Assembly (NCBI GenBank): GCA_951812315.1
Contig: CATOSA010000031.1
Location: 1-60,861, forward strand
Reading direction: 5' to 3'
Length of the DNA: 60,861 bases
Origin: an uncultured Burkholderiales bacterium
Lineage (GTDB): Bacteria; Pseudomonadota; Gammaproteobacteria; Burkholderiales; Eutrophovitaceae
The position numbers and the translations under genes are program-made. Numbering within the stretch: position 1 is the first letter of the stretch; each line of letters opens with the position of its first letter. The notes beneath the pieces are model-generated. The model was not told where the DNA came from and searched no databases. It was given only the letters and a program-made list of their open reading frames with translations. Positions 38,339 through 49,610 of the stretch are shown here, in pieces.

Positions 38339-40253
38339 GTGTCGCAAGCCATAAGTCACGCTTTTCGGAAACTCGGCACCAAGCTGGTTCTGATTGCCAC
38401 CACATTCCTGTTGGTTGCACTGGCGGCAATCGGCCTCACTTTGCTGGTTTCCTGGAACCTGGAAGGCGGAGCAGCGGCGGTCAATCAGGCAGGCAAGGAA
38501 CGTATGCGCGCCTACCGTATCGCAATGCTGCTTACGCAGGCTGAATTAAGCGACGCGGGCCGCGTGCAAACGTACGAAGCGGTTGATGCTGAAGTCGCCG
38601 CTTTCGAGCAGACGCTGGATGCCCTCAAAGCTGGCGAGCCGAGTCGACCGATGTTCCTGCCCGGCGGGTCCAGCATACGACAGCAGTTCGCAGCCCTTGA
38701 GCAGACCTGGTACGCGGAAATGAAACCCACCGTTATTGCGCTCACCGCCAGCGACGAGCCACGTGGGCGCGTGTCCGCATTGATCACTTACCGGCGCGCG
38801 ACCGAGCGCTATGTCGACTCCATCGACAAGCTGGTGTTTGCAGTTGCGTTCGTTGCAAATGGGGCTGATTGGCCTGTCTGTCGTTGGCACTGTGGCCTTG
38901 ATCTACCTGATGTTCCTGCTCGTGATCCGTCCGGTGAATCGTATGGAGGCCGGCATGCGAAGCATGGAAGGCGGTGAATTCCATGCTCGTTTACCAATCG
39001 AAACGAGAGACGAATTCGGATCGCTCGCCGCTGGCTTCAATCGCATGGCCGCTCGATTGCAGGATGTCTATCGCAACCTCGCCGATAAAGTTGCGCAGAA
39101 GACCCAGTCGCTGGAGCGGCAAAATCGGGAGTTGTCGACGATCTCGGAAGTAGCCGCGCTGCTGAACCACCCTGGCACCCTGGAAGAAATGTGCCGGGAC
39201 TTTCTGCGCAAGCTGATGTCAAGGTTTGATGCCGCCGGTGGCGCAGTAAGACTCATCGAAGAACCGACCGGCAAGATTCACCTGTACGTTCAGGAGAAGC
39301 TGGCGCCGGATTTCGCCCGCGACGAGGCATGCCTCGAAATGGACGAATGCCATTGCGGAAGGGCCGCACAACATTGCACATCAGTCGTAGAGCCGTTTTC
39401 CCGCAATGGTCCGGCCGAGCTCGAGTTGAATTGCCAGCGTGCCGGATACAAGACGATCTCCGCGTTTACGATCCAGTTCAAGAATCAGGTTCTGGGAATA
39501 TTCAACCTCTACTTCAACCAGCGTCGCGAGTTTGACGCATCGGAGCGTCTTATGTTCGAGTCCTTGGGCAAGCATCTCGGCGTCGCGATCGAAAACCAGC
39601 GCCTGGTGGCAAGGGAAAAGGAAATGGCAGTATCTGAAGAGCGCAATTTGCTGGCTCAGGAATTACATGACTCGATCGCCCAGTCGCTGGCATTCCTGAA
39701 CCTGCAGGCACAAATGCTGGACGATTCCCTGAATAACAGCGACCTTGGCGAGGCGCGTCAGGGTCTTGGTCGAATGCGCGACGGGATACAGGAAAGCTAC
39801 GATGACGTGCGCGAACTACTGGTGCATTTCCGGACAAAATTCGGCGAGTCAGATGTCGGAACTGCAGTACGCGCCTTGCTTGACCGGTTTGAAACGGATA
39901 CCGGCATTGCGGGTGAGATGAAGCTCACCGGTAACGGCGTGCCATTGTCACCGGAAACACAGATCCAGGCACTGCATATTGTTCAGGAGTGCCTGTCCAA
40001 TGCGCGCAAGCATTCCAGAGCGAGCCGCGTCGTCGTCGTCGAACTCGAGCGCGGGCAGATTTACCGGTTTCGTATCCGCGACGACGGCTGTGGATTTGAA
40101 CCAGCTAATCACAAAGAGGGTCACGTGGGATTGGCCATTATGCGCGAACGCGCGCAGCGTATCGGCGGCAATATTCTTGTGGAGTCCGGACCGGGCTCCG
40201 GCACCAGCGTCACGCTGACTTTGCCAGTCGTACAGGAGGCAGAGGCAGCATGA
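38339..40253 (+). pseudogene. narX: Nitrate/nitrite sensor histidine kinase NarX-like, one frame break
   Basis: Sensor kinase for narL. GTG 38339 with GGAG upstream is chosen. It has a first membrane helix, then a periplasmic PilJ/NarX-type domain starting GGAAAVNQAGKERMRAYRIAML (P-box-like, read in parts). A second helix MGLIGLSVVGTVALIYLMFLLV follows, then HAMP (about 38930-39060). Next are a Cys-rich GAF-like domain (EACLEMDECHCGRAAQHC), HisKA_3 with LAQELHDSIAQSLAF and an HATPase domain (CGFEPANHKEGHVGLAIM). The frame changes at about 38845-38850; repaired length is about 637 aa. It ends in an ATGA overlap with narL. Confidence 0.87.
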
Positions 40254-40900
40254 GTGAAATCCGCGTACTTCTGGTTGATGACCATACGTTGTTTCGAAGT
40301 GGCGTGAATGTATTACTCCAGAAACATTCCGAGTTTGAAGTGGTTGGCGAAGCCGCCGACAGCCTGCAGGGTGTACAGCGTGCCGCCGATCTTCAACCTG
40401 ACGTTGTACTGCTTGATCTGCACATGCCCGGCATTTCCGGAAAGGACGCGGTGAAGCAGTTTCTTGAGGCAGCGCTGCAGGCGAACATCGTTATGCTGAC
40501 AGTGTCCGAGAACGCGGACGACTTGATCAACTCCTTGCGAGCTGGTGCCAGCGGCTATCTTCTGAAAAACATTGAAACTGAAACGTTGCTCGATTCGATC
40601 AGGCGTGCTGCCGACGGCGACTCGGTTGTATCGGCGCAAATGACCGGCAAACTGGTGCGCGGACTGCAATCGACACGTGAAGCGCCGCCCGAACAGGAAA
40701 AAGACACGTTAAGTCCGCGCGAGCGCGAAATTCTTGCGCATCTCACCAAAGGACACAGCAACAAGCAAATCGCCCGTAACCTGGACGTCGCCGAAAGCAC
40801 GGTGAAAATTCACGTGCAGCACATCCTGCGCAAGCTGAATCTGTCCAGCCGCGTACAAGCGGCCGTCTATGCGATTGAACAAGGGTTTAGTTCATCCTGA
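40250..40900 (+). CDS. narL: Nitrate/nitrite response regulator NarL
   Basis: 216-aa two-domain regulator. The receiver domain has acidic pocket D10/D11, phospho-acceptor D56 (LLDLHMPG) and a Lys in YLLKN. The LuxR-type helix-turn-helix has LSPREREILAHLTKGHSNKQIA and ESTVKIHVQHILRKL. It is coupled to narX by a 4-base overlap. It is expected to activate narK and narG in response to nitrate. A NarL heptamer match lies about 100 bases downstream, before narK1. Confidence 0.94.
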   Translation: MSEIRVLLVDDHTLFRSGVNVLLQKHSEFEVVGEAADSLQGVQRAADLQPDVVLLDLHMPGISGKDAVKQFLEAALQANIVMLTVSENADDLINSLRAGASGYLLKNIETETLLDSIRRAADGDSVVSAQMTGKLVRGLQSTREAPPEQEKDTLSPREREILAHLTKGHSNKQIARNLDVAESTVKIHVQHILRKLNLSSRVQAAVYAIEQGFSSS

Positions 40901-40996
40901 AGTGCATCAAGGCGCGCTGCACGCCAGCCTGTGCATTCAGCACTGACCGATGATTTGCTCGGCGGCGCTGTTTTCGTTTCGTGGTTCGTGCATCGA

Positions 40997-41003
40997 TACT
41001 CCT
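40997..41003 (+). promoter_or_regulatory. NarL heptamer candidate TACTCCT
   Basis: Matches the NarL consensus TACYYMT and lies in the narL-narK1 spacer, 132 bases upstream of narK1. A single heptamer is a weak signal by chance expectation; the context is what makes it worth noting. I do not see a clear FNR site in this spacer. Confidence 0.35.
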
Positions 41004-41134
41004 TTTTGACTAGTTCTTATCGCTGACTGGTCTGGCCAAACCTAGGCATTTTCCCTTTACCAACCCCTGCTTCGGGCGAATATCGGTATAGACGCGCCTT
41101 CCCTAACCTGTGCGCAAAGACCGGAAAGGTAAGA

Positions 41135-42406
41135 ATGATGTCTACGCTTGCGCACAAACAGGTGTCGGTGCTGGTGATGAGCACAGTGGCTTTCACTGTG
41201 TGTTTCGCCGTGTGGTTGATGTTTGCGGTGATCGGCATCCCGCTGAAAGAATCACTCGGACTCAACGAGACCCAGTTCGGGCTGCTTGTGGCGACCCCGG
41301 TTTTAACTGGCGCGCTGACGCGCCTGCCGCTGGGCATGCTGACAGACAAGGTTGGTGGCCGGATTGTGTTCTTCGTTCTGATGCTCGCATGCGTGGTGCC
41401 CATCTGGCTGATCGCGGAAGCAACGCAGTACTGGCATTTTCTCGTTCTTGGATTGTTCGTCGGACTGGCAGGTGGCAGTTTCTCGGTCGGCATCGCCTAC
41501 GTTGCACGCTGGTTCAATAAAGCGCATCAGGGTTTTGCGATGGGCATATTCGGTGCCGGAAATGCCGGCGCTGCGCTGACCAAGTTCGTCGCACCGACGC
41601 TGGTGGTGGCTTATGGCTGGACGATGGTGCCGAAAGTCTACGCGGTGGCAATGCTGGTGACGGCGTTGTTGTTCTGGTTGCTCACGTATCACGATGAAGG
41701 CCACACGGTCGGCTCGAATGTCACCACCATGGATCAGTTGCGGGCCTTGAAGGATCCGCGTGTGTGGCGTTATTGCCAGTACTACTCGATCGTATTCGGC
41801 GGTTATGTCGCGCTGGCGCTGTGGATGACCAAGTACTACATCACGGTGTACGGATTCGATATCAAGATCGCGGCGCTGCTGGCTGCATGTTTCTCGCTGC
41901 CTGGTGGCGTATTGCGCGCCTTCGGTGGCTGGTTGTCTGATCGCTACGGCGCCCACCCGGTCACGTGGTGGGTGATGCTCATTTCGTGGGTTTGCCTGTT
42001 CTTCATGTCGTATCCGCAAACCGAGTTGACCATCAAGACCATAGACGGCGAGCTGACAATGGCTATCGGCTTGAACTGGTGGATGTTCACCGTGCTGCTG
42101 TTCACGATCGGCGTTGCCTGGGCATTCGGCAAGGCATCGGTCTTCAAGTACTTGTCCGACGAATACCCGGACAACATCGGCGTCATCTCCGGCATTGTCG
42201 GACTAATGGGCGGATTCGGCGGCTTCATTCTTCCCATCATGTTTGGTGCACTGGTCGATCTGACCGGTGTCGCCAGCAGCGTATTCATGCTGCTGTGGGG
42301 CGTCACGCTGGTGTCGCTGATCTGGATGTACTGGACCGAGATTGTGCCGAGGCGAAGCCGCAATGGTGGCGCCGGCGACGCAACAGCAGTGGGTCAGCAC
42401 AGTTGA
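41135..42406 (+). CDS. narK1: Nitrate/nitrite transporter NarK1 (MFS)
   Basis: 423-aa major facilitator with about 12 membrane segments. Nitrate-transporter signatures are the Arg-containing TRLPLGMLTDKVGGR in the N-half, GLAGGSFSVGIAYVARWF, and GLMGGFGGFILPIMFG in the C-half. The first of two tandem narK genes; this type is usually the proton-coupled nitrate importer. It begins the narK1-narK2-narGHJI operon, with AAAGG upstream of ATG 41135. Confidence 0.94.
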   Translation: MMSTLAHKQVSVLVMSTVAFTVCFAVWLMFAVIGIPLKESLGLNETQFGLLVATPVLTGALTRLPLGMLTDKVGGRIVFFVLMLACVVPIWLIAEATQYWHFLVLGLFVGLAGGSFSVGIAYVARWFNKAHQGFAMGIFGAGNAGAALTKFVAPTLVVAYGWTMVPKVYAVAMLVTALLFWLLTYHDEGHTVGSNVTTMDQLRALKDPRVWRYCQYYSIVFGGYVALALWMTKYYITVYGFDIKIAALLAACFSLPGGVLRAFGGWLSDRYGAHPVTWWVMLISWVCLFFMSYPQTELTIKTIDGELTMAIGLNWWMFTVLLFTIGVAWAFGKASVFKYLSDEYPDNIGVISGIVGLMGGFGGFILPIMFGALVDLTGVASSVFMLLWGVTLVSLIWMYWTEIVPRRSRNGGAGDATAVGQHS

Positions 42407-42434
42407 TCAAAGTCATTCATATTTCAAGGAGTCG

Positions 42435-43820
42435 ATGATGTCGGCACATCTGTTAGAGCGCTGGGAACCCGAGAACGCGGCGTTCTGGGCGAGCGAAGGC
42501 AAAGCGATTGCAAGGTGCAACCTGTGGATCTCGATACCGGCGCTGCTACTCGCATTTTCGGTGTGGATGGTGTGGAGCGTGGTCGTCGTGAATCTGCCAA
42601 ACATCGGCTTCCAGTTTTCCACCAACCAGTTGTTCTGGCTGGCTGCGGTACCGGGACTGTCAGGCGCGACGTTGCGCATTTTTTACTCGTTCATGGTGCC
42701 TATACTGGGCGGCAGGCTATGGACAACGATTAGCACGGCATCCCTCGCTATTCCCGCACTGTGGATGGGCTTTGCGGTGCAGGATCCGTCCACGCCTTAT
42801 CCGGTGTTTCTCGTGATCGCGTTGTTGTGTGGATTTGGTGGCGGCAACTTCGCGTCGAGCATGGCCAACATCAGCTTCTATCCGAAATCACAACAAGGTA
42901 CTGCGTTGGGTTTGAACGCCGGGCTTGGCAACGTGGGCGTCTCGGTCGTGCAGTTCACCGTTCCGCTAGTCATTACCATTGGCGTGTTCGGGGCACTGGG
43001 TGGCGAACCGCAGGTTTGGAGCAAAGGTGAGATCACGAAGCATATGTGGCTGCAAAACGCCGGCTTCTTCTGGGTGCCTTTCATCGTCGTTGCGACCATC
43101 GCAGCGTGGTTCGGAATGAACGACCTGTCCACCGCCAAAGCTTCTTTCGCCGATCAGTCGGTCATCTTTCGGCGCAAGCACAACTGGCTGATGTGCTGGC
43201 TATACATCGGCACGTTCGGTTCGTTCATCGGCTACTCCGCCGGCTTTCCGCTGTTGATAAAGACGCAGTTCGAGGGCATTGATCCGACCCAGTACGCATT
43301 CCTTGGACCGTTGGTCGGCGCCTTGATCCGTCCAGCAGGCGGGTGGGTGTCTGACAGACTGGGCGGGGCACGCGTGACGTTCTGGAACTTCATCGTGATG
43401 GCGCTCGCGGTATGCGGCGTGCTGTGGTTTCTTCCGAGTGGCCCGAGCGGCGGAAATTTCTGGGGTTTCTTCGCGATGTTCATGCTGTTGTTCCTGACCA
43501 CAGGTATCGGAAACGGCTCCACGTTCAGAATGATTCCGGTGATATTCCGCACACAGCACGAACGCTGGTCATCCGGTAGCTCCGATTCCGAACGCGCCGA
43601 GTCAGTTCGAAATGCCGGCAAGGAATCCGCGGCGGTACTGGGATTCAGTTCGGCGATGGCGGCGTACGGCGCGTTTTTCATTCCCAAGAGCTACGGCACG
43701 TCGATTTCGATGACAGGTGGGCCGGAAGCAGCGTTGTACTTGTTCATCGCGTTCTATCTCAGCTGCATCGTCACCACCTGGTGGTTTTATTCGCGGAAGA
43801 ACGCGGACATGCCGTGCTGA
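42435..43820 (+). CDS. narK2: Nitrate/nitrite antiporter NarK2 (MFS)
   Basis: 461 aa from ATG 42435 (alternative 42438); AAGGAG is a few bases upstream. NarK2-type signatures are WSVVVVNLPNIGFQFSTNQLFWLAAVPGLSGATLRI (in parts), GFGGGNFASSMANISFYP and RPAGGWVSDRLGGARVT. The variable cytoplasmic loop RTQHERWSSGSSDSERAES is typical. Its likely role is nitrate/nitrite exchange. It follows narK1 after 28 bases. Together the pair resembles the common two-transporter arrangement of denitrifiers, which occurs fused or separate. Confidence 0.94.
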   Translation: MMSAHLLERWEPENAAFWASEGKAIARCNLWISIPALLLAFSVWMVWSVVVVNLPNIGFQFSTNQLFWLAAVPGLSGATLRIFYSFMVPILGGRLWTTISTASLAIPALWMGFAVQDPSTPYPVFLVIALLCGFGGGNFASSMANISFYPKSQQGTALGLNAGLGNVGVSVVQFTVPLVITIGVFGALGGEPQVWSKGEITKHMWLQNAGFFWVPFIVVATIAAWFGMNDLSTAKASFADQSVIFRRKHNWLMCWLYIGTFGSFIGYSAGFPLLIKTQFEGIDPTQYAFLGPLVGALIRPAGGWVSDRLGGARVTFWNFIVMALAVCGVLWFLPSGPSGGNFWGFFAMFMLLFLTTGIGNGSTFRMIPVIFRTQHERWSSGSSDSERAESVRNAGKESAAVLGFSSAMAAYGAFFIPKSYGTSISMTGGPEAALYLFIAFYLSCIVTTWWFYSRKNADMPC

Positions 43821-43870
43821 GATCCAGCGCAGGTTCGAAGGCGTCTTTTTCGATTAAGGGATACAGAGGA

Positions 43871-44050
43871 ATGAAGATGAAATCCGACAAGGCTATCCGG
43901 AGAGAAAGTGTGTGTCACGGTTGTGGCGTCCCGGCGGTGCCGCGAAGGGATTCTTTTCGCAGTTTCAATCGTGTCCAGGTTTCACGGAGCAGCGTTTCCG
44001 TAAACAGTTTTTTGAAACCAGTACGTCTAAATTCAGGGAATTTTCGATGA
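43871..44050 (+). CDS. Possible small ORF coupled to narG
   Basis: 59 codons from ATG 43871, preceded by AGAGGA, with the stop overlapping the narG start as ATGA. The product is basic and contains a CHGCG stretch. I recognise no family. The alternative is an untranslated leader; another frame (from 43912) is also open and runs into narG. The ribosome site and exact coupling are the only support. Confidence 0.3.
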   Translation: MKMKSDKAIRRESVCHGCGVPAVPRRDSFRSFNRVQVSRSSVSVNSFLKPVRLNSGNFR

Positions 44051-47000
44051 GCCATTTTCTTGATCGTCTGATGTTTTTCAACCAGGAGAAAGAATCATTC
44101 TCCAACGGACACGGCATCGCGACTAACGAAGACCGTAGTTGGGAGCATGCTTACCGCGATCGCTGGGCGCACGACAAGATCGTGCGTTCAACCCACGGCG
44201 TGAACTGCACCGGTTCGTGCTCGTGGAAGATTTACGTCAAAGGCGGCGTAGTGACCTGGGAAACACAACAAACCGACTACCCGCGCACGCGGCCTGACAT
44301 GCCAAATCATGAGCCACGCGGTTGTTCGCGCGGCGCGTCGTACTCCTGGTATTTGTACAGCGCCAATCGCGTCAAGTATCCAATGGTGAGAGGGCGTCTG
44401 GTACGGCTGTGGCGTGATGCACGCAAGACGCTTGGGCCTGTCGAAGCGTGGGCATCCATTGTCGAAGACCCGGTCAAGTCGGAATCGTACAAATCGATTC
44501 GCGGCAAAGGTGGTTTCGTGAGATCGAACTGGGGCGAAGTCGACGAGATGATCGCCGCCGCCAACGTTTACACGATCAAGAAGCATGGACCCGATCGCAT
44601 AATCGGCTTCTCGCCGATCCCGGCGATGTCCATGGTGTCCTATGCGGCAGGCAGCCGTTATCTGTCGTTGATCGGCGGCGTATGTATGAGTTTTTACGAC
44701 TGGTACTGCGACTTACCGCCATCCAGTCCGCAGACCTGGGGCGAGCAAACCGACGTGCCGGAATCGGCCGACTGGTACAACTCCACGTTCCTGATTGCCT
44801 GGGCTCCAACGTACCGCAAACGCGCACACCGGACGCGCATTTCTTCACCGAAGTGCGTTACAAAGGTGCGAAGACTGTAGCGATCACGCCTGACTATGCC
44901 GAGGTGTCCAAGCTGAGCGACATCTGGCTGCACCCCAAACAAGGTACTGATGCCGCGCTGGCAATGGCAATGGGCCACGTGATCCTCAGGGAATTCCACA
45001 TTGACCGCAAAACACCGTACTTCGAAGAGTACGTACGCCGTTATACCGATCTGCCGATGTTGGTGAAGCTCGTCAAACGCGGCGAAGGTTACGTTGCCGA
45101 TCGCTATGTGCGCGCCAGTGATATTTCCGGTTCGCTGGGACACAACAACAACCCCGAATGGAAGACGCTGGCCATTGACGAGACTTCCGGCAATCTGGTC
45201 GCCCCGAATGGATCCATCGGTTTTCGTTGGAATCAGCAGGAAGGCGAAGACGGCGGCAAGTGGAATATTGAAGAAAAGGACGGTAGCAACGGTGCAACGG
45301 TAAAGCTACGCACATCATTGATTGATGCCTCTGATGAAGTCGTGCCGGTCGGATTTCCGTATTTCGGCGGCATCAGCCATGAGCATTTTCAGCACAACGA
45401 CGCAGGCAGCGACATTCTGTTTCGCAACGTGCCGGCGAAAAGACTACGCCTCGTCGCTGGAGACGAAAATGGAGACGCGGATGAGGACGCACTGGTCACC
45501 ACGGTCTTCGATTTATTGGTCGCCAACTATGGCATTGACCGCAGCCTCGGCGGCGGCAACGTTGCCAGGTCGTTTGACGACAACGTGCCTTACACGCTGG
45601 CATGGCAGGAGAGCATCACCGGCGTCAAAGCCGCTGATGTGATCAGCGTGGCGCGCCAATTTTCCGATAACGCCGAGAAGACAGAAGGCAAGTCAATGGT
45701 CATCATCGGTGCGGCGATGAATCACTGGTATCACGCGGACATGAATTACCGCGGTGTAATCAATATGCTGATGCTGTGCGGTTGCATTGGCAAATCCGGT
45801 GGCGGCTGGGCCCACTACGTTGGCCAGGAAAAACTGCGCCCGCAGACTGGTTGGCTGCCGCTCGCATTCTCACTCGACTGGCATCGCCCGCCGCGGCAAA
45901 TGAATTCGGCGTCATTCTTCTACGCGCATACCGACCAGTGGCGTTACGAACGTGTGTCAGTTAAGGAAATCCTGTCGCCAACAGCAGATCCGGAGCAATA
46001 CCAAGGCACTCTGATCGACTTCAACGTTCGCGCCGAGCGCATGGGCTGGTTGCCTAGCCGCTCCACAACTGCAGACCAATCCGCTCCAGGTCGCGAAAGA
46101 CGCCGCCGCCGCAGGTTTGGAGCCGAAAGACTACGTGGTGAACGGACTCAAGGACGGCAGTCTCAAGATGTCGTGTGAAGACCCGGACCACCCGGATAAC
46201 TTCCCGCGCAATATGTTTATCTGGTGCTCCAATCTGTTGGGCAGCTCCGGAAAAGGCCACGAGTACTTTCTCAAACATCTGCTCGGGACCTCGCACCGTG
46301 TTCAGGGCAAGGAACTCGGCGCTGATGGCGACCAGAAGCCACAAGAGCTCGCGTGGCACGATCGGGCGCCGGAAGGCAAGCTCGACTTGCTCGTCACGCT
46401 GGATTTCCGCCTGTCGACCACCTGTTTGTACTCGGACATCGTCTTGCCGACTGCAACCTGGTACGAGAAGAACGACCTGAATACGTCCGACATGCATCCG
46501 TTCATCCACCCGTTGTCGGCGGCTGTCGACCCGGTGTGGGAATCGCGCTCTGACTGGGATATCTACAAGAACATCGCCAAGAAGTTCTCGGAAGTTGCGA
46601 AGGGGCAGCTTGGCGTCGAAAAAGACGTCGTGCTGGTGCCACTGCTGCACGACACGCCGGGCGAACTGGCGCAGGCCACAGTCGTTCGCGAATGGAAAAA
46701 AGGCGAGTGCGAACTGATCCCCGGCAAGACCGCGCCGCAAGTAGCGGTTGTCGAACGCGACTATCCGAATACCTACAAGAAATTCACCGCGCTCGGACCA
46801 CTGATGGCGAAAGCCGGCAACGGTGGCAAAGGTATCGCCTGGAACACCGAAGACGAAGTCGACTTTCTCAGAAAGCACAACTATCCGGTTACGGATGAAG
46901 GCATCACCAAAGGCATGCCCCGGATCGAGAGCGACATCGATGCCTGCGAAGTAATCCTGTCACTCGCGCCGGAAACAAACGGCGAAGTCGCCGTCAAGGC

Positions 47001-47838
47001 ATGGCAGGCGTTATCGAAAATAACCGGCCGCGAACACAAGCACCTTGCCGCGCCCAAGCAGGACGAGAAGATTCGTTACCGCGACGTGCAAGCGCAGCCG
47101 CGCAAGATCATCTCTTCACCAACCTGGTCAGGGATTGAATCGGAGCACGTCAGCTATACCGCGGGTTATACCAACGTGAACGAGCTGATACCGTGGCGAA
47201 CGCTTACCGGTCGGCAGCAGTTCTATCAGGATCACAGCTGGATGCTCGACTTCGGCGAAGGGTTGTGTGTTTATCGCCCGCCCGTCGACCTGAAGACAAT
47301 TCATCCGATGCAGGATCAACAAAAAGGTAATGGCAATGCCGAAGTCGTGCTGAACTTCATTACTCCGCGCCAGAAGTGGGGCATTCACAGCACCTATACC
47401 GACAACCAGCTTCTGCTGACCGTGTCGCGGGGAGGGCCGATCGTCTGGCTGTCGGAGATTGACGCACGCAAGGCCAATATTGAGGACAACGACTGGATTG
47501 AGTTGTTCAATATCAATGGCGCAATCTGCGCGCGCGCAGTGGTCAGCCAGCGGGTCAACGAAGGCATGTGCATGATGTATCACGCTCAGGAGAAAACGGT
47601 AAATGTGCCCGGGTCGGAGATTACCGGCGCGCGCGGCGGTATCCATAACTCGGTCACACGGATCGTCACCAAACCCACGCACATGATTGGTGGGTATGCG
47701 CAGCAGAGTTACGGATTCAACTACTACGGCACAATCGGCACCAATCGTGACGAGTTCGTGATTGTGCGCAAGATGGACAAAGTCGACTGGCTCGATGAAC
47801 CGGCAGACCAGACCGCTGCTATCGGAGAAAAATCATGA
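44047..47838 (+). pseudogene. narG: Respiratory nitrate reductase alpha subunit NarG, two frame breaks
   Basis: Mo-bisMGD catalytic subunit reducing nitrate on the cytoplasmic face. ATG 44047 gives [23 protein letters not shown]. The FS0 [4Fe-4S] site is in [20 protein letters not shown], and the Mo-Asp region is [18 protein letters not shown]. The frame breaks at 44801-44803 (one G missing in [16 protein letters not shown]). It breaks again at 46058-46059 (one extra C before APQLQTNPLQVAKDAA). The three segments are 44047-44803, 44804-46058 and 46059-47838. The indels cancel and the repaired length is 1263 aa, close to the norm. The stop overlaps narH by 4 bases. Confidence 0.93.
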
Positions 47839-49367
47839 AAATCCGCGCACAAATCGGCATGGTCCTGAACCTGGACAAGTGCATCGGCTGTCATACCTGC
47901 TCGGTCACCTGCAAGAACGTCTGGACCAACCGCGAGGGTATGGAGTACGCGTGGTTCAACAACGTCGAGACCAAACCTGGCATCGGTTACCCCAAGGAAT
48001 GGGAAAACCAGGACAAGTGGAACGGCGGCTGGACACGCAAGGACAGCGGCAAAATCGAACCGAAGCAGGGCGGCAAATGGTCCCTCCTGATGAAACTGTT
48101 TGCCAACCCCAATCTTCCCGAAATTGACGACTACTACGAACCGTTCACCTACGACTATCAGCACCTTCACAATGCGCCGGAAATGAAGGCATCACTGGTG
48201 GCGCGGCCACGCAGTCTGTTAACCGGCCAGCGTATGGAAAAGATCGTCTGGGGACCAAATTGGGAAGAAATTCTTGGTGGCGAATTCAGCAAACGGTCGA
48301 AAGACCAGAACTTCGAGGCACTTCAGAAAGACATCTACGGGGAGTTCGAGAAAACGTTCATGATGTACCTTCCGCGGCTGTGCGAGCATTGCCTGAATCC
48401 GACTTGCGTGGCTTCGTGCCCGTCCGGCTCGATCTACAAGCGCGAAGAGGACGGCATTGTACTGGTCGACCAGGACAAGTGCCGGGGTTGGCGCATGTGC
48501 GTGTCTGGCTGTCCATACAAGAAGATCTACTACAACTGGACCTCGGGTAAGGCCGAGAAATGTACGTTCTGCTATCCGCGTATCGAGGTGGGTGAACCGA
48601 CGGTTTGCTCTGAAACCTGCGTCGGACGAATCCGCTATCTCGGCGTTATGTTGTACGACGCTGATGCCATCGAACAAGCGGCCGTGGTCGAAGATCCGAA
48701 ACGTTTGTATGAATCGCAACTGTCAATCTTCCTCGACCCGAATTCGCCCGAAGTCATTGCGCAGGCGCGACGCGATGGTGTGCCGGAGGCCTGGCTCACC
48801 GCTGCCCGGCAATCACCCGTTTACAAGATGGCAGTGGACTGGAAAGTGGCACTGCCGCTGCACCCGGAGTACCACACGCTGCCAATGGTCTGGTATGTAC
48901 CACCACTGTCACCGATTCAGGCGGCCGCCAACGACGACATGATTGGAACGCACGGCAAATTGCCGGACGTGCGCAGTCTTCGCATTCCGCTGAAGTATCT
49001 TGCCAACCTGCTCACCACCGGCGATGAAAAACCGGTGGCAAACACGCTTGAGCGCATGCTTGCCATGCGCGCCTACATGCGCGACCGACATGTTGAAAAG
49101 ATCGAGAACGCCGAGGTACTCAAACAGGTGGGTTTGTCAGTACAACAGGTCGAGGATATGTACCGGTACATGGCGATCGCCAATTATGAAGATCGCTTCG
49201 TTATACCAACGACCCACCGCGAGTACGCCGAGAATGCCTACGACGTGCGCGGCGACTGCGGCTTCTCGTTCGGCAACGGCTGTTCCGACGGCCAATCCGG
49301 GACCAGTTTGTTCGGTGGCAAGGGCGGCAAAAAGAAGTCACGCTTCATCCCGATAAAAAGTGCTTGA
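47835..49367 (+). CDS. narH: Respiratory nitrate reductase beta subunit NarH
   Basis: Iron-sulfur electron-transfer subunit, 510 aa, intact. Cys clusters are CIGCHTCSVTC, CEHCLNPTCVASCP, CRGWRMCVSGCP and CTFCYPRIEVGEPTVCSETC. The Trp in CRGWRMC marks the [3Fe-4S] site as in E. coli NarH. ATGA overlap with narG indicates coupled translation. The C-terminus has a Gly/Lys-rich tail (GGKGGKKKSRF). narJ follows after 243 bases that carry a simple repeat. Confidence 0.96.
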   Translation: MKIRAQIGMVLNLDKCIGCHTCSVTCKNVWTNREGMEYAWFNNVETKPGIGYPKEWENQDKWNGGWTRKDSGKIEPKQGGKWSLLMKLFANPNLPEIDDYYEPFTYDYQHLHNAPEMKASLVARPRSLLTGQRMEKIVWGPNWEEILGGEFSKRSKDQNFEALQKDIYGEFEKTFMMYLPRLCEHCLNPTCVASCPSGSIYKREEDGIVLVDQDKCRGWRMCVSGCPYKKIYYNWTSGKAEKCTFCYPRIEVGEPTVCSETCVGRIRYLGVMLYDADAIEQAAVVEDPKRLYESQLSIFLDPNSPEVIAQARRDGVPEAWLTAARQSPVYKMAVDWKVALPLHPEYHTLPMVWYVPPLSPIQAAANDDMIGTHGKLPDVRSLRIPLKYLANLLTTGDEKPVANTLERMLAMRAYMRDRHVEKIENAEVLKQVGLSVQQVEDMYRYMAIANYEDRFVIPTTHREYAENAYDVRGDCGFSFGNGCSDGQSGTSLFGGKGGKKKSRFIPIKSA

Positions 49368-49370
49368 ACC

Positions 49371-49470
49371 GCACAGACACGGCAACACAGAGATACCGCA
49401 ACACAGATATACAGAGACACTGTGACACAGAGATACAGCGACACACAGACAGACACACGAACAACGCAGC
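49371..49470 (+). repeat. ACACAGAGATAC simple repeat in the narH-narJ spacer
   Basis: About 100 bases of degenerate repeats based on CACAGAGATAC and ACACAGA. The same motif, on the opposite strand, is at 9708-9750 in the prpC-prpD spacer. It separates narH and narJ, which are normally a few bases apart. Frames through it are open but have no family resemblance. Confidence 0.7.
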
Positions 49471-49610
49471 ATGATTATCAGGAGATACGCGACCGTGAAC
49501 AAATTTGGCGATGTCCATGCCACGAAGCGAAGAATTGCCGCGAACGGCAGCAGCAGAGTACAAGACCGCTTGATTTTGCCCGAGTGCTTCAGCGCTGCGA
49601 GGAATCGCAC

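Noticed and set aside
49371..49470. CRISPR array in the narH-narJ spacer
   Set aside because: Repeats are short, degenerate and without uniform spacers; no cas genes are near.
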